Of a stretch of DNA of 64,000 nt, positions 11,216 to 22,730 are shown piece by piece (the first letter of the stretch is position 1; each line of letters opens with the position of its first letter). Origin of the DNA: Ctenosaura bakeri (Eukaryota > Chordata > Lepidosauria > Squamata > Iguanidae); NCBI GenBank assembly GCA_948474755.1, contig CAOLHI010001803.1:248001-312000 (forward strand), written 5' to 3'. The notes under the pieces are model-generated. The model saw only the letters and a list, made by a program, of their open reading frames with translations. It had not been told where the DNA came from and made no database searches. The position numbers and the translations under genes are program-made.

Positions 11216-11290
11216 AATGGCCATCTTGGCTGGGGAATTCTGGGAGCTGTAATCCAAAAAAAACTTTTCCCAAGCTCTGGTGTGGGTGTA
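11216..11290. mobile_element. Fragment of a dispersed DNA-transposon-like repeat
   Basis: Contains 'ggctggggaattctgggag' and 'tgtaatccaaaa', a phrase that recurs in forms 'ctgggagttgtagtccaaa' at 12.4, 55.3 and 59.5 kb. Non-coding. Confidence 0.5.
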
Positions 11291-11409
11291 TCAAAACAAT
11301 CCTGAACATTTTTTTTATTTTATTTTTGGCAAAGTCTCCCTGAAATTAAAACACTTCACTGGAAGAGGACTGGGGAAAACAGAAATTGCATATTGCAGAA
11401 ACTGAAGGT

Positions 11410-11690
11410 CAAAAATTAAGTTCTTCCTCTCAGCCAGAAAAGCGGCACATTATGCTCATTCGGGGTCCAGGAAACCACATTTTCAACAGTCATGCCATTA
11501 TTTGTCGTCTCACTAAAAATGCAGCAAATCAGAGGTAAATTCTGTAAATGCATGCAATTGTTATTACGTAATTGACCAGGCACATTACAGCTTCTGCACA
11601 TGTGCAGCTGGGAAATGAGACAATGTGTTTCCCCACAGCCTCCTCAAGCAGTTTCCAGCAGCCTTTCCAATGAGGCAGGTAAATCTTGCT
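11410..11690. other. Candidate conserved non-coding stretch
   Basis: Repeat-free, balanced composition, with blocks such as 'ttcggggtccaggaaacca' and 'tgcaattgttattacgtaa' that look constrained (ATTA- and CAATTG-type sites). The judgement is by eye only; no alignment was possible. Confidence 0.25.
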
Positions 11691-12349
11691 GTAGATGTAC
11701 TGGTCACATAGAATCACAGAATCATAGAGCATTTTAGCAATTATTCTAATGCCAGGAATATATTCCATGAAGCAGTCTTAATCCATGGTTACCGCTCATA
11801 TTGGACTGTGTCTTCTAATACAAAAAGAAGCAAGAACTACAAGACACTACTCTGTGGTGGTTCAGCAAGAAAACATCTTCCCCACGGTCTTCTCTTGATG
11901 GCCATTCTGACTCATGCCGATTGTCCATGTCTCCATGTGGAACAGCAGCTGATGGAAGTCTTTGCCAGACTTGGGGCCAGTCTCGGAAACTGATCCGACT
12001 GTTTTCTTGCCTTGAAAACTGAACCCTTCAAGATGCATGCATAAGCAAGTCCGAGATTTTCTCTTCTCCCACGGTGCTTGTCTTCTCATCTTAGGAAATG
12101 TGCTTTGAGCCTTACGGAAGAAGTCAGATGTCAGATCGTAGTCCACCTCGTATGAATAACCTTATCATGATCTCTTTCTCATGCAGATAGAAAGTCTGAA
12201 GCTGAGGAAGGCATCATCTCACAATCCAAAGCACAATGTTGCAGAAGCAAAAGAAAAACTAGTAGACACCAGAACAGATGGAATACATATATTTATGAAG
12301 CACGACAATATCCAGTTCAGATATCCAGGCATCTATCCACCACAGCTTA

Positions 12350-12455
12350 GGAAAGTTACTGTTTTTGGACTACAACCCCTAGGATCCCCCCAACTCAAAC
12401 TGGTCATTAAAGCTGTTCTGGGAGATGTAGTCCAAAATAGTAACTGTTCCTCATT
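12350..12455. mobile_element. Imperfect palindromic MITE
   Basis: Two arms face each other: 'gttactgtttttggactaca' on the left and 'gtagtccaaaatagtaac' on the right, around a short spacer. The arm sequence belongs to the same 'tagtccaaa' family as 11.2 and 59.5 kb. Confidence 0.65.
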
Positions 12456-13265
12456 CTGCTACCTGTGCTTGCTAAGCAGGAGAATGCCCTACTTGAGCAC
12501 TTCCGACCTTATTTCTGAGACACCATGCATGCAAACAGGTCATAGGGTCCAGAACACATGGCATTTGCATATTTTTTAAAGTTATTTTTAGAAATCAATA
12601 GTGACAAACAAAGCCATGCCTACCAGACAATCCCCTAAAATTAATAATATACCCAATACAGTAATATACACACATTATCAAATCACCTATAAATGATGCC
12701 CGCTCCAATGTATTCAGGAGAGGGAGAGAAGATTGGGGGAAAATGAAAGTATCAGAAGGTGTTGTGAGAACTGGTAATGCTCAAAGATAAGAAGGCAGGA
12801 ACATATTCCAGCCTCAAGGATGAAAGATGAGTAAACAACTGTGAGTCTGGGAAATGGCTAGAATGGTGGGATAATATGAGATTTATGATCCTCTCCAGTC
12901 ACAGCTTTGTATGTTTAAATTCATATGGAAAAGGTAAAAAATCTGTAACCACCATGTATGCTTTAGTCCCAGCAACTTTGGATGAAGTGTGCTGTGTTTT
13001 TTGCTTTGCTACAAATTCATGCAGCTGTTTAACTCTGAGTGAAGTTTGTGGCATGCCAGGGTACCACACTACTCCACATTTCCAAGGAGCTATCCTAAGA
13101 ATTGAACTTATTGGTGTGGGGGGGGGGTAGACTCAGCATCTCAGATATTTCCTTTAAAGTTTCAGCTACAACCTGGTTCAGACTACAACCAGGACTGGAT
13201 TCACTGCTTCACTGACCTGGAAGTCACAACTGGATGGAACAGGCTACATAGCATATTTTGGTGAC
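12456..13265. other. Intron 1, unassigned
   Basis: Nothing recognised apart from a poly-G run at about 13118-13127. Confidence 0.5.
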
Positions 13266-13491
13266 CTAAATACCCTAAAGGCAGCATCTTGGAAGCTAAA
13301 CAAGGTCACCTCTGATTAGTGCTTGGATGGAAAACCACCAACAAATGCCAGATGCTGTGGGCTATATTTCAGAAGAAGGAACTAGCAAAACCACCTCTGA
13401 GTATTCCCTGCCTAAGAAAACTCAACAAAATTCATGGGGTTGTCATATAAGTTGACAAGCAGCTTGCAGACACATACACACAAACACAACA
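13266..13491 (+). mobile_element. 5S-rRNA-derived SINE
   Basis: 5S-like head ('cttggaagctaaacaaggtc', 'gtgcttggatggaaaacc', 'ccagatgctgtgggct'), a body 'gaaggaactagcaaaacc', and a Sauria/BovB-like tail 'ggggttgtcatataagttga' ending in CA-rich sequence. The head has lost its first part. Confidence 0.85.
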
Positions 13492-13591
13492 AATTTCAGG
13501 CTTGACCAAGATGTTGTGGGGCACTGAATGGCTGTGACACTCCATCTCCTCCTCTCTTCTGACACAATCTAATGTACAATGACACCACCTA

Positions 13592-13772
13592 GGCCATTTC
13601 TGCATTAGGCTGTTATAGTGCTATTATTCCACTTTCAACATCCTATGGAATCCTGGGGTTTGCAGTTTAGGGAAGGGCCTTTGAGGCCCTTCCCTAAACT
13701 GCAAACCCCAGGATTCCATAGGATGCTGAAAGTGGAATAATAGCACTATAACACTCGAATGCAGAAATGGCC
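13592..13772. mobile_element. Palindromic MITE, copy 3
   Basis: Ends GGCCATTTCTGCAT / ATGCAGAAATGGCC, 181 bp. Centre is GGGCCTTTGAGGCCC. Flanking 3-mers CTA and CAA differ, so the duplication has decayed or was not made. Confidence 0.93.
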
Positions 13773-14604
13773 CAAATTTCATGTCTTCCGATCCCCGGCG
13801 CAGTTCCCTGTTGCCTCTTGCAGGTCCACATTTCCACAATAACCCATTGGAGCCTGACTGTGACAACACGCTGTAAATAGCACCTGCAATTCTTCCTACC
13901 TTCTCCAAACGTAAACTTGTTCTGCAAAGGGGCCTTTGCATAACTGAATAAGACAGCTTGCATTTCTGCTCCAAACTGCAGTGACAGCGAGATTATATAT
14001 ACGTCAATAGAATTCAACTCAGAAACAACTAGGAGGAGAAAGTTAGGATGACCTAGCTGCAGAACAGCTTGACCTGCTATTTATTCACACATTTCTATTT
14101 CCTTCACTAAGAAAGCACAGATATTTATAAACCCAGTAACCAAGATTTGTCAGTCTTCCTTCCCACTCATCCTCCGACTTCTAAAATGAACAGAAGTCTA
14201 CGTCTGTTGGATTTGCCTCTAATTTGGTGACCCTCCTTGAGCCACCAAAATTTTCTTCCCAAATGTTGGGAGAACAAAACAGCGTATCAATATTTCATTG
14301 CAGTGACTGCAGAGTCCAGGACTGTGTCCTTTTAGAGTGCCGCAGCTCGGCGCCTTGCGCAGATGTGCTCCAAACTGCAAGGCGACACGGCGGCACATTC
14401 CAGCCAATGCTTCTGAGACTCATTTGGCTGTTATGTATTCCCCGCCCACTCCCGCAGCACGCTCCAGATGCTCTTGGAGTCACTTGGCAGTTTGTACAGA
14501 CAAATGAGAGGGCAGCCAAAGCAAAAGAGGGCAGAAAATGTCACTTGTCATGCATCAGGACCGTTGACAGCTGCTTTATGCCTATTCTGATCATTTCTCC
14601 ATTT
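13773..14604. other. Intron 1, unassigned
   Basis: No exon or repeat recognised. Open frames such as 14224-14607 look accidental. Confidence 0.5.
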
Positions 14605-14794
14605 TAGGCCTATATTGTCTGCCCCAACTGGCAGTGGCTCTCTTGAGAGCTCTGAGAGATGGAAGTCTCTCCAGTAGAAAAGCTGAGCAGGTCCAAAATG
14701 CTACAGCTAAATTGCTGGCTAAGACTAGTTATAGGAAGCATATCACTCCCTTGTTCAAACAGCTTCGCCAGCTATTGGTCCATTTCCAGGAATA
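14605..14794 (+). mobile_element. L2-like LINE, ORF2 3' part, left half
   Basis: Carries the diverged phrases 'ccaaaatgctacagctaaat' and 'cagctattggtccatttcc' of an L2-like ORF2 C-terminal region. It continues at 16.4 kb ('gttatgacctataaaggtct'), so a 1.6-kb insertion splits it. Confidence 0.55.
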
Positions 14795-15063
14795 TTTTTT
14801 TTTTTTTGGCAGTTCTTAAGACCTTTATTAAAAGAAATGCTTGCAGTTTGATTTGAAAAAATTAGGCGTATGTTTCATGCAAATCAAACATGAGGCTTTT
14901 AAAAATCCCAGTTTCACCAGATATAAAACAATTTAAAAATGTAAAGCTATATTGAGGGGGAAAAACAAGCCTAGACTACCTTAGGTAAAAATAATAAAGA
15001 TCCCATGCTGCATAGTTAATGCAGAGCATTCGAGTTATCTGGTCAACAGCAAAAAGCAAGCAC
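14795..15063 (-). pseudogene. Processed-transcript 3' end (retrocopy), gene unknown
   Basis: A poly(T) run at the left edge is preceded, on the minus strand, by a poly(A) signal AATAAA about 20 bp before the A-tail. This is the layout of a retroposed mRNA. A near-duplicate target 'tttccaggaata' / 'ttatccaggaaca' flanks the whole insert (14783-14794 and 16393-16405). No coding part is visible; CR1 interrupts the body. It may instead be a LINE with an encoded poly(A) signal. Confidence 0.45.
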
Positions 15064-16348
15064 TTCATAGAATCAAAGAAATGTAGAGTTGGAAGAGACC
15101 CCGGGGGCCATCCAGTTCAATCTCCTGCTAAGCAGAAAGCCCCATCAAAGCACTCCTGACAGATGGCCATCCAGCCTCTGCTTAAAAACCTCCAAAGAAG
15201 GAGACTCCACCACACTCCATGGAGGCAGCAGATTCCACTGCCAGACAGCTCTGTCCATCAGGAAGTTCTTCCTGAGGTTCAAGTGGAATCTCCTTTCCTG
15301 CAGCTTGAATCCATTGCTCCTTGTCCTAGTTGCTGGAGCAGCAGAAAACAAGCCTGCTCCCTACTTGACGTGACATCCCTTCAAATAAACATGGCTTTCA
15401 TGTCCCCTCTTAATCTTCTCTTCTGCAGACTAAACATCACCACCTCCCTAAGCTGCTCCTCATAGGGCTTCATGGCTTCCAGACTCTTAATCATTTTAGT
15501 CGCCTTCCTCTGGACATGCTCCAGCTTCTTGATATCCTTCTTGAATTGAGATGCCCAGAACTGGACACAGTATTTCAGATGAGGTCTAACCAAAGCAGAA
15601 TAGATTGGTACCATTACCTCCCTGATCTAGAGACCATACTCCTATTGATACAACCAAGAATCATGTTGGCTTTCTTGGCTGCCGCATCACACTGCTGACT
15701 CATGTCCAGCTTGTGGTCCAGCAAGATTCCTAGATCCCTTTCACATGTACTGTTATCCAGCCACATGTCCCCCATCCTACATTTGTGCATTCCATTTTTT
15801 TTCTGCCTAAGTGTAGGACCTTACATTTCTGTCTGTTGTAACGTAAAAACTGCAGTTATTTATTAAATATGTATATTTTATTTGTTGTATTTATAATAAA
15901 AAAGATTTTAAAAAAGACATTCATTTTGTTAGCTCTGGTCCAGATCTCCAATTTGTCAAGGTCATTTTGAATTTTGATCCAGTCCTCTGGGGTATTAGCA
16001 GCCCCTCCCAATTTGGTGTCATCTGCAAATTTGATCAGCATGCCCTCCACTCCTTCATCCAAGTCATTGAGGAAGATGTTGAACAGCACTGGGCCCAGGA
16101 CAGAACCCTGTGGCACCCCGCTAGTCACTTCTCTCCAGGAAGAAGAGAAGCCATTCGTGATCACCCTTTGGGTTCGGTCGGTCAACCAATTACCAATCAA
16201 CCTAACAGTAGCCCTGTCCGACCTGCATTTTACTAGCTTCTTTGCAAGAATGTCATGGGGAACTCTGTCAAAGGCCTTACTGAAATCGAGATATGCTACG
16301 TCCACAGCATTCCCTTCATCTATCAAGCTTGTAACTCTATCGTAAAAG
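15064..16348 (-). mobile_element. CR1 LINE, long fragment with reverse transcriptase
   Basis: Minus-strand CR1 of about 1.2 kb. Its 3' region starts at the left, and the C-terminal ORF2 part is at 15145-15760. After a 75-bp AT-rich insertion (about 15841-15917) comes the RT core in the minus frame to 16326. RT motifs are visible: [31 protein letters not shown], and the catalytic FADD in '[11 protein letters not shown]'. Small frameshifts separate the parts. Truncated 5' of the RT palm; not functional. Confidence 0.93.
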
Positions 16349-16392
16349 GATATAAGACTTAAGGTCTTCAGTTCTAATTCTTCAGATTCATT

Positions 16393-16560
16393 TTATCCAG
16401 GAACATTTCAACAGGCTAGTTATGACCTATAAAGGTCTTGGGTTCAGACAACCTGAAATCCTGTATATCCCCATGTGAGCTTGATCAAGTCTTAACAATC
16501 TTTGCAGGAGAACTTTCTCTCCATCCCATCATCCTCACCGGCTTGTTTGGTGAAGGCATA
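16393..16560 (+). mobile_element. L2-like LINE, right half
   Basis: Continues the element of 14605-14794 after the retroposed insert, with 'gttatgacctataaaggtct' and 'gcataagagagagtcttctt'. No intact frame. Confidence 0.5.
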
Positions 16561-16599
16561 AGAGAGAGTCTTCTTGATGGCTGCTCCTAGGCTTTGGAA

Positions 16600-16740
16600 T
16601 TCCAACCTCCCACCATGCAGGAATATACAACCAGAGTATTCCTGCAAGACAGCCATCCAACCTGTGTTTGAAGGTCTGCAAAGAAGATTTCACTTTCCAA
16701 GGAAGTTGTTCCATTCTCAAACATTCCCAGGAAGTATGCG
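16600..16740 (-). mobile_element. CR1 LINE, old 3' fragment
   Basis: Diverged CR1 3' region on the minus strand ('ccaccatgcaggaatataca', 'acagccatccaacctgtgtt', 'aaggtctgcaaagaag'). Confidence 0.8.
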
Positions 16741-16770
16741 CACATCTCCATTTCTGTATTCTTGAACTGT

Positions 16771-16914
16771 GGATGATTCTGCACTAGGCTGTTATAGTGC
16801 TCTGATTCCACTTGCAACATCCTATGGAATCCTGGGGTTTGCAGTTAACCCAGGGTTCCATAGGATGTTGCAAGTGGAATCATAGCGCTATAACAGCCGA
16901 GTGCGGAAATGGCC
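16771..16914. mobile_element. Palindromic MITE, copy 4 (short centre)
   Basis: Both arms are present ('ctgcactaggctgttatag' and 'ctataacagccgagtgcgg') but the GC-rich centre is deleted, leaving 144 bp. The left terminus is eroded (GGATGATTCTGCAC). Flanks are TGT and TGA. Confidence 0.9.
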
Positions 16915-17305
16915 TGAATGGAGACATTTCTCACCAGACAAAAATGATCAATTGTTTCCAGAGAAGAACTTAACGCAAGCATAAGATACCAGCAGGATGC
17001 CAGCTTCTATTTGTGCAAAATATGGCAACTCTGCACAAAATCACTGCATTATGCGCAATGGAAACAAGCAGCAGAAACAAAAACTTGGGAGGACTCATCT
17101 TTTTTTCTCACTCAGGGCCAAAAGCAGCCTCAATCATTTTTACAACAGGCTGGCTGGCTTCCTGCTGAGCAGTTATTAAGTAAGCTAGAATTATGTATTT
17201 GCAACTGCTTGGCATTCATGTTTATGATCATGGCGCTCTTGCCATGATGGCAAATGCTCCTCCCAAACCTACTTTAACAGCCAGCAGCTGCATCAAGCAA
17301 TGGAG
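16915..17305. other. Intron 1, unassigned
   Basis: No exon recognised; some TGCA-rich phrases near 17010-17060. Confidence 0.45.
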
Positions 17306-17638
17306 ATCTCTTCTTCAAATATTTGAAGGGATGTCATGTTGAGGAGGGAGCAAGCTTGTTTTCTACCACTCCAGAGACCAGGACAAGGAGCAATGGCTTC
17401 AAGCTGCAGGAAAGGAGATAGCACTTGAACCTCAGGAAGAACTTCCTGATGGTCAGAGCTGTCCGGCAGTGGAACATGCTGCCTCCATGGAGTGTGGTGG
17501 AGTTTCCTTCATTGCAGGTTTTTAAGCAGAGGTTGGATGGCCATCTGTTGGGAGTGCTTTGATGTGGGTTCCTGCATGGCAGGAGGTTGAACTGGATGGC
17601 CCCTGGGGTCTCTTCCAACTCTATGATTCTATGATTCT
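17306..17638 (+). mobile_element. CR1 LINE 3' end
   Basis: Plus-strand CR1 from 'caaatatttgaagggatgtc' to the terminal 'ctatgattctatgattctg'. The C-terminal ORF2 reading is broken by point changes. Confidence 0.95.
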
Positions 17639-18034
17639 GCTTCCAATTGAAGAGCTGCAGGATGACACTTCCAAACTTCTCCTGCCAGCAGTATGCAGTG
17701 TGATGATCAGAAGCAAGACTCTTCTCACAACTCCTCATCTCAGTGCAAATCACTGGCAGAAACCATCCTGCCATGCCTCAATTTCCAGCAGAACAGACAT
17801 CCATCACTCAGTGCTTGCTTTTTAGGTAGGTTTGGAGAGCTGAGTCAGGAGATGATGCGCAGTTATGCATTTCTAACTACAGCTGTGATGTAGGATCTCA
17901 ACCAGGGTCTCAGTCCACTGAGAAACCCTTCATCATTGAGGATGAGACAATTCTGTGAATATGCTTTATATCCCTACTTCAGAACATCTCCAAAACCCAA
18001 TGCAACTGCAGATATGAGCACCACTTTTACACAG
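17639..18034. other. Intron 1, unassigned
   Basis: Nothing recognised. Confidence 0.5.
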
Positions 18035-18960
18035 CATCATAGAGCCATCCAGTTCAACCTCCTGCCATGCAGGAATACACAATCAAAGCACTCCCGACAG
18101 ATGGCCATCCAGCCTCTGTTTAAAAACCTCCAAAGAAGGAGACTCTACCACACTCCAAGGCAGCAGATTCTACTGTCAAACAGCTCTTACCATCAGGAAG
18201 GTCTTCCTGATGTTTAGGTAGAATCTCTTTCCCTGTAGTTTGAATCCATTGCTCCATGTCCTCATCTCTGGAGCAGCAGCAAACAAGCTTGCTTCATCTT
18301 CCAGAGGGCATCCCTTCAAATATTTAAACAAGGTTATCATGTTACTTTTTGATCTTTTCTTCTCCAGGCTAAACATACCCAACTCCCTAAGCCACTCTTT
18401 ATAGGGCATGGTTTAGAGGCCTTTGACTATTTTGGTCATTCTTTTTCAGACACATTCCAGCTTGTCAACATTCTTCCTGAACTGAGGTGCCAAGAACTGG
18501 ACACAGTATTCCAGGTGAGGTCATAGAATCATAGAATCATAGAAATGTAGAGTTGGAAAAGACCCCAGGGGCCATCCAGTCCAACCCCCTGCCAGGCAGG
18601 AACACCCTCAAAGCACTCCCAACAGATGGCCATCCAGCCTCTGCTTAAAAACCTCCAAGAGAGGAGACTCCAACACACTCCGAGGCAGCACATTCCACTG
18701 CTGGACAGCCCTGACCGTCAGGAAGTTCTTCCTGAGGTTCAGGTGGAATCTCCTTTCCTGCAGCTTGAATCCATTGCTCCTTGTCCTGGTCTTTGGAGCA
18801 GCAGAAAACAAGCTCTCTCCTTCCTCTACATGGTATGACCAAAACAGAATAGAGTGGTACTGTTACCTTCCTCAACCTAGACTCTATACTCATATTAATG
18901 CATCCTAGAATGACATTGGCTTTTTTAGCTGCCACATCTCATTGCTGATTCCTGCTCAGC
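18035..18960 (-). mobile_element. CR1 LINE, host copy of a nested pair
   Basis: Minus-strand CR1. It runs 18035-18526 and, after an inserted second CR1, resumes at about 18837 ('tatgaccaaaacagaataga') to about 18960. Removing the insert restores the usual CR1 order 'ccaggtgagg'-'ctgaccaaagcagaatag'. Confidence 0.9.
18527..18836 (-). mobile_element. CR1 LINE, guest copy inside another CR1
   Basis: Younger minus-strand CR1 with the tail 'catagaatcatagaatcat' at its left end and an open C-terminal ORF2 frame (18608-18811). It is truncated 5' at 'ctctacatgg'. It sits inside the older copy of the same orientation. Confidence 0.9.
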
Positions 18961-19085
18961 TGTGTAATGCGACAGCTAAAAAAATGCTAGATCTGAAGTG
19001 GTCAAGGCAGCAAGTAACGGTGGCTGGGGCTGCCGTGTCAGTGGAGCCATGAATTCATGCTATCCTTTCACCTGAACTTTCTTTT

Positions 19086-19555
19086 TCTTTTTTAAATATT
19101 TTTATTAATTTTCCAAAAAAAGAAATAATAAATAAAAACAAATATGTACATCTTTTAGTAATGCAACATAGAGTGGTAATATCTTATTGGAACAATTTCA
19201 CATATTTACAATATTTCTTCCTAGCTCTTTTTTTTGTATGAGCTAATAAATATTATTATTCGTTTTATAACCCTCTATTAGTCATCAATTACCTCTTATA
19301 TATTGATCCAGCATTCCATTTATCTTGTCAATTAACTGTATTCTTACATCTTATCATTATGCTCCTAAATTAATCTAACTCTAGTTTTTAATTTGCTTTA
19401 GAAATATTTATTTTCAATGAGCTCTCTGAGGTGCTGAATCCTTTCCTCCCAACAGGTTTAGTTCCTTGGATAGTTCTTGTTGAGCCAGATTCGCCTTTCA
19501 TCTACATTCCAATTGAACCCTGCTATACATGCACCGCCCCACTGACCGAGAAGCT
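19086..19555 (-). mobile_element. L1-like poly(A) retroelement 3' end (probable)
   Basis: Opens with 'ttttttaaatatttttatta' followed by an A-rich body, like 8.05 and 62.02 kb. Minus orientation from the T-rich left end. Right limit approximate. Confidence 0.5.
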
Positions 19556-20165
19556 ATTATTTGTCAAATTTTTACCCTCACTTTCTCCCACCATGGCTTA
19601 CAAGAATTGAAAACAGAAATTAGCTAAAATGTTGTGTTAGAAGAGTTACACACAGTTAAAAAGTTCTACTAAATCCATATAGTTAAAAACTATGTAAGTC
19701 CCACTTAAAACGTAATTTGAAAACTTGCAAGATAAAAACACTGTACCACCACTTTCAATACGTTCTAGCATATAATGAAAAATCAATCCAAGGCCTGCCT
19801 AAATAGAAAGGTGTAAGCCTGCTGGCAGAAAGCAGCAAGTGGGCTAACCCAGAACATTTCCGCATGACACTCTTATAGCGCGATGATTCCACTTTCCACT
19901 TCCTATGGAATCCTGGGGTTTGCAGTTCCGGGAGGGGCCGGCCAGATTCCATAGGAGGTTGAAAGTGGAATCATCGTGCTATAAGAGCGTTGTTCGGAAA
20001 TGGCCACAGTCTCCTGTGGAAGGGAGTTCCACAGCCTGGGAGCAACCACTGAGAAGGCTACCAGCCATCACTGGTGGCAACGGCTTGCCCCTGTTGATTT
20101 GAGTTTCACATTTGCCACAAGACATGGATGCTTGACATCACACTGGTGGCGACCGAACTTGTGGG
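19556..20165 (-). mobile_element. L2-like LINE 3' region, split by a MITE
   Basis: Minus-strand L2-like: 'cccaccatggcttacaagaa', an A-rich untranslated part, 'taagcctgctggcagaaag', then after the MITE 'gggagttccacagcctggga' and 'gagaaggctaccagcc'. The MITE (19852-20005) interrupts it cleanly. Confidence 0.65.
19852..20005. mobile_element. Palindromic MITE, copy 5 (short centre)
   Basis: Arms 'acatttccgcatgacactct' and 'gagcgttgttcggaaatggc' face each other; one side of the centre is deleted (154 bp). Flanks CCA and ACA. Confidence 0.9.
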
Positions 20166-20579
20166 ATTCTGATTTTACAGTAAAAATATTCATGTTATGA
20201 GCAACTCCTTCGTTGCTGGTGCAGCTCAACCAGCTCTGAGCATTGGTTTGTTCCTGATTTGTCTTCCTACCTCCATTTTCTCCTGCTTATATTCCTACTT
20301 CTCTTTGCCCTGGGCTTAGTCAACCACAAGTGGAAACGTCAAGCTGGGGTGAAAAAATCTTGATCTGATCTACCCCAACAATTACTGGACACCATGCAGA
20401 TTATTTTTGGTCCATTAATCAGGCTAGGGAATTAGTGAGGTCTGGGATACTAGTCATCAACAGTCCCACTCAGGTCTTGCAAACTCAGCTGTGTCTTCCT
20501 CGATGAAGGCCAGCCACCTGCAATGTGGGCTAAATCTTTTTCCACTGTCTTCCACTTTACGAAGTTTATATCTCTTCTA
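20166..20579. other. Intron 1, unassigned
   Basis: Nothing recognised. Confidence 0.5.
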
Positions 20580-21018
20580 AAAGAGGGTGACCAAAATGGT
20601 GAAGGGTCTGGAAGCCACTGCCCTATGAAGAATGCCTTAGGGAGCTGGTATGTTTAGTCTGCAGAAGAGAAGGTTAAGAGGGGACATGATAGCCATGTTT
20701 AAATATTTGAAGGGATGTTATGTTGAGGAGGGAGCAGGCTTGTTCTCTACTGTTCCAGAGACTAGGACATGCAGCAATGGATTCAAGCTGCAGGAAAAGA
20801 GATTCCACTTGAACCTCAGGAAGAACTTCCTGATGGTCAGAGCTGTCCAGCAGTGGAATCTGCTGCTGCCTCTATGGAGTTTGGTGGAGTCTCCTTCTTT
20901 GGAGGCTTTTAAGCAGAGGCTGGATGGCCATCTGTTGGGAATGCTTTGATGTGTGTTCTGCATAGCAGGGGGTTGGACTTGATGGCCCCTGGGGTCTCTT
21001 CCAACTCTATGATTCTAG
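20580..21018 (+). mobile_element. CR1 LINE 3' end
   Basis: Plus-strand CR1 with an open C-terminal frame (20650-20949: [38 protein letters not shown]) and the 3' end 'ccaactctatgattcta'. Confidence 0.95.
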
Positions 21019-21984
21019 CGAGTCAGATCATATTGACAGAGGAAGCCTGAGAATGATGGGACTTAGAGTAGCATAGAATCAAGGGAATCAATTAAACAGG
21101 CCTCTGCAGAGGTTTCCCCCAATGTCCTTTGAGTTACTAACCTGTTTTATTATTAACAGTTATTAATAAAATCAAAATAAGCAGTAGTGGCTGCCCCCTT
21201 GGAATTAGGATACCAGCCTTGAGAAGAAGCTTGACCTGAGAGACATATAGGCATGGAGGATGGAACGTATATTACTGATAACAAAAGAGACAGCACTGCT
21301 GGACTTCCAGAGTACAGAATGCAAGCAGGCCCCACTTTGGGTAAATAACAGATAGGTACTAAGTGACTGATGTATTGGGGGGCTACTATGTGACAGAGCC
21401 AAAGCACATGCCCTGATACCTGAAGCCCACCAGATTTTGCATGGAAGTGATGTAACTTAGTATGCTTATTCATCATCTTATGGACAAGCATAAATGTGTG
21501 TGCCTTCCTTTGTTCTGGAACATCTGATTTGTGGAAATCTCTCCAGACATTATTTTGGCCCAGGCTGAATAAAAGATTATTTTTTTATTATTATTTTGAA
21601 TCTCCCACTGGTGCATAACTTATCGTCTTCGTTGTACCCCAGGGAAAACCTGCCCATTGTCGCTATCAGTTTCATGGTATGTCTTAAGTAAGAAAGCAGG
21701 TTTAAACTGGCAACATTCAAAAGGGCTGTTTGCGCTGCACAATTCCCGTGGGTGACAACACCAGGCAGCAAAAGTAACTTGGCACTAGGTATGTGCTATC
21801 ATCACAAAAGATGCTTACAGGGATCTTGAGATGGACAAGAAAGTTCTGGAGGCATCTAGAATAGATAATGTAACTTTAACTCCCTTCACACTGACAAGAT
21901 ATACACATACTTTCTGATTAACTGAAGAGGTAAAACGTTCAGATATCCTAAATTGAGAACATTTTTAGATATGCCCTCAAACAG
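21019..21984. other. Intron 1, unassigned
   Basis: No exon or named repeat seen. Confidence 0.5.
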
Positions 21985-22240
21985 TGGGTTATGGGATGAA
22001 CCAGAGGGAGGTACTGTGGTGTTTCAGTTATAGGAGAGTCAATTTCTTGAGAACTTGAGAGTAAAAGCAGTTCAGCAATGGAACCAATTGCCCAGAGAGG
22101 TGTTTGATCTCCTTCTCTTGACATCTTTTTTTTAAAAAAGGGCAAATAGTACCTGCTGGGGATGTTTTAGCTGCAGATCCTACACCAAGCAGGCGGATGG
22201 ACTCAATAAGGCCCCTTCCAACACTACGATTCTATGACCT
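21985..22240 (+). mobile_element. CR1 LINE 3' end, other subfamily
   Basis: Plus-strand, diverged: 'ggaaccaattgcccagagag', 'tgctggggatgttttagctg', 'ggcggatggactcaataagg', then 'ccttccaacactacgattct'. The wording is of a different, older CR1 subfamily than the other copies. Confidence 0.75.
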
Positions 22241-22374
22241 GGGACCTAATCCAGAGTGCAACTGCCTGACAAGTAGTTAGAGATGTGAGCATGGTTGAAC
22301 TGATACACACTGCAATTCAGATAGCCAAATGGCAAGGAATCTTTGCATCCCCCATTCTGTACCTCTGGCCAAGA

Positions 22375-22612
22375 TCCTACATCAAGGAGACATAGTACAA
22401 CTTTACACTTGCAGAGTTAAGTCATTAGTTGTGCATTAGTGAACTGCAACACTGTGCAACTGAACATGCAAATGTGAAATACAGACTTGCAATGCAACTC
22501 TGCATGTGCCACGCACAATGGCACCACATGCCCAACGGGACCACATATTCAGCTCTGCTTCTGCAACCTTGAACTGAATGCAGTCATTATGCCATGGCCA
22601 AAAAAAAAAAAA
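22375..22612. repeat. TGCA-rich dispersed repeat
   Basis: Dense in TGCA/TGTGCA words and ending in 'ccacatattcagctctgctt' (22541-22560), which is repeated exactly at 28243-28262, followed by 'ctgcaaccttgaactgaatg'. The family is not known to me. Confidence 0.6.
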
Positions 22613-22687
22613 ATACAACCTCCCGCATAAAGGAACTTAAGCACACGTAAATCACTAACAGAATGCCAGCCTGTCTCCTACTTCCCA

Positions 22688-22730
22688 TGTGTATTGTATT
22701 ATATTGTATTATATTGTATTATATTGTATT
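22688..22730. repeat. 10-bp tandem repeat
   Basis: About four units of ATTGTATTAT directly at the A/T-rich end of the L2-like LINE that follows. Confidence 0.9.
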
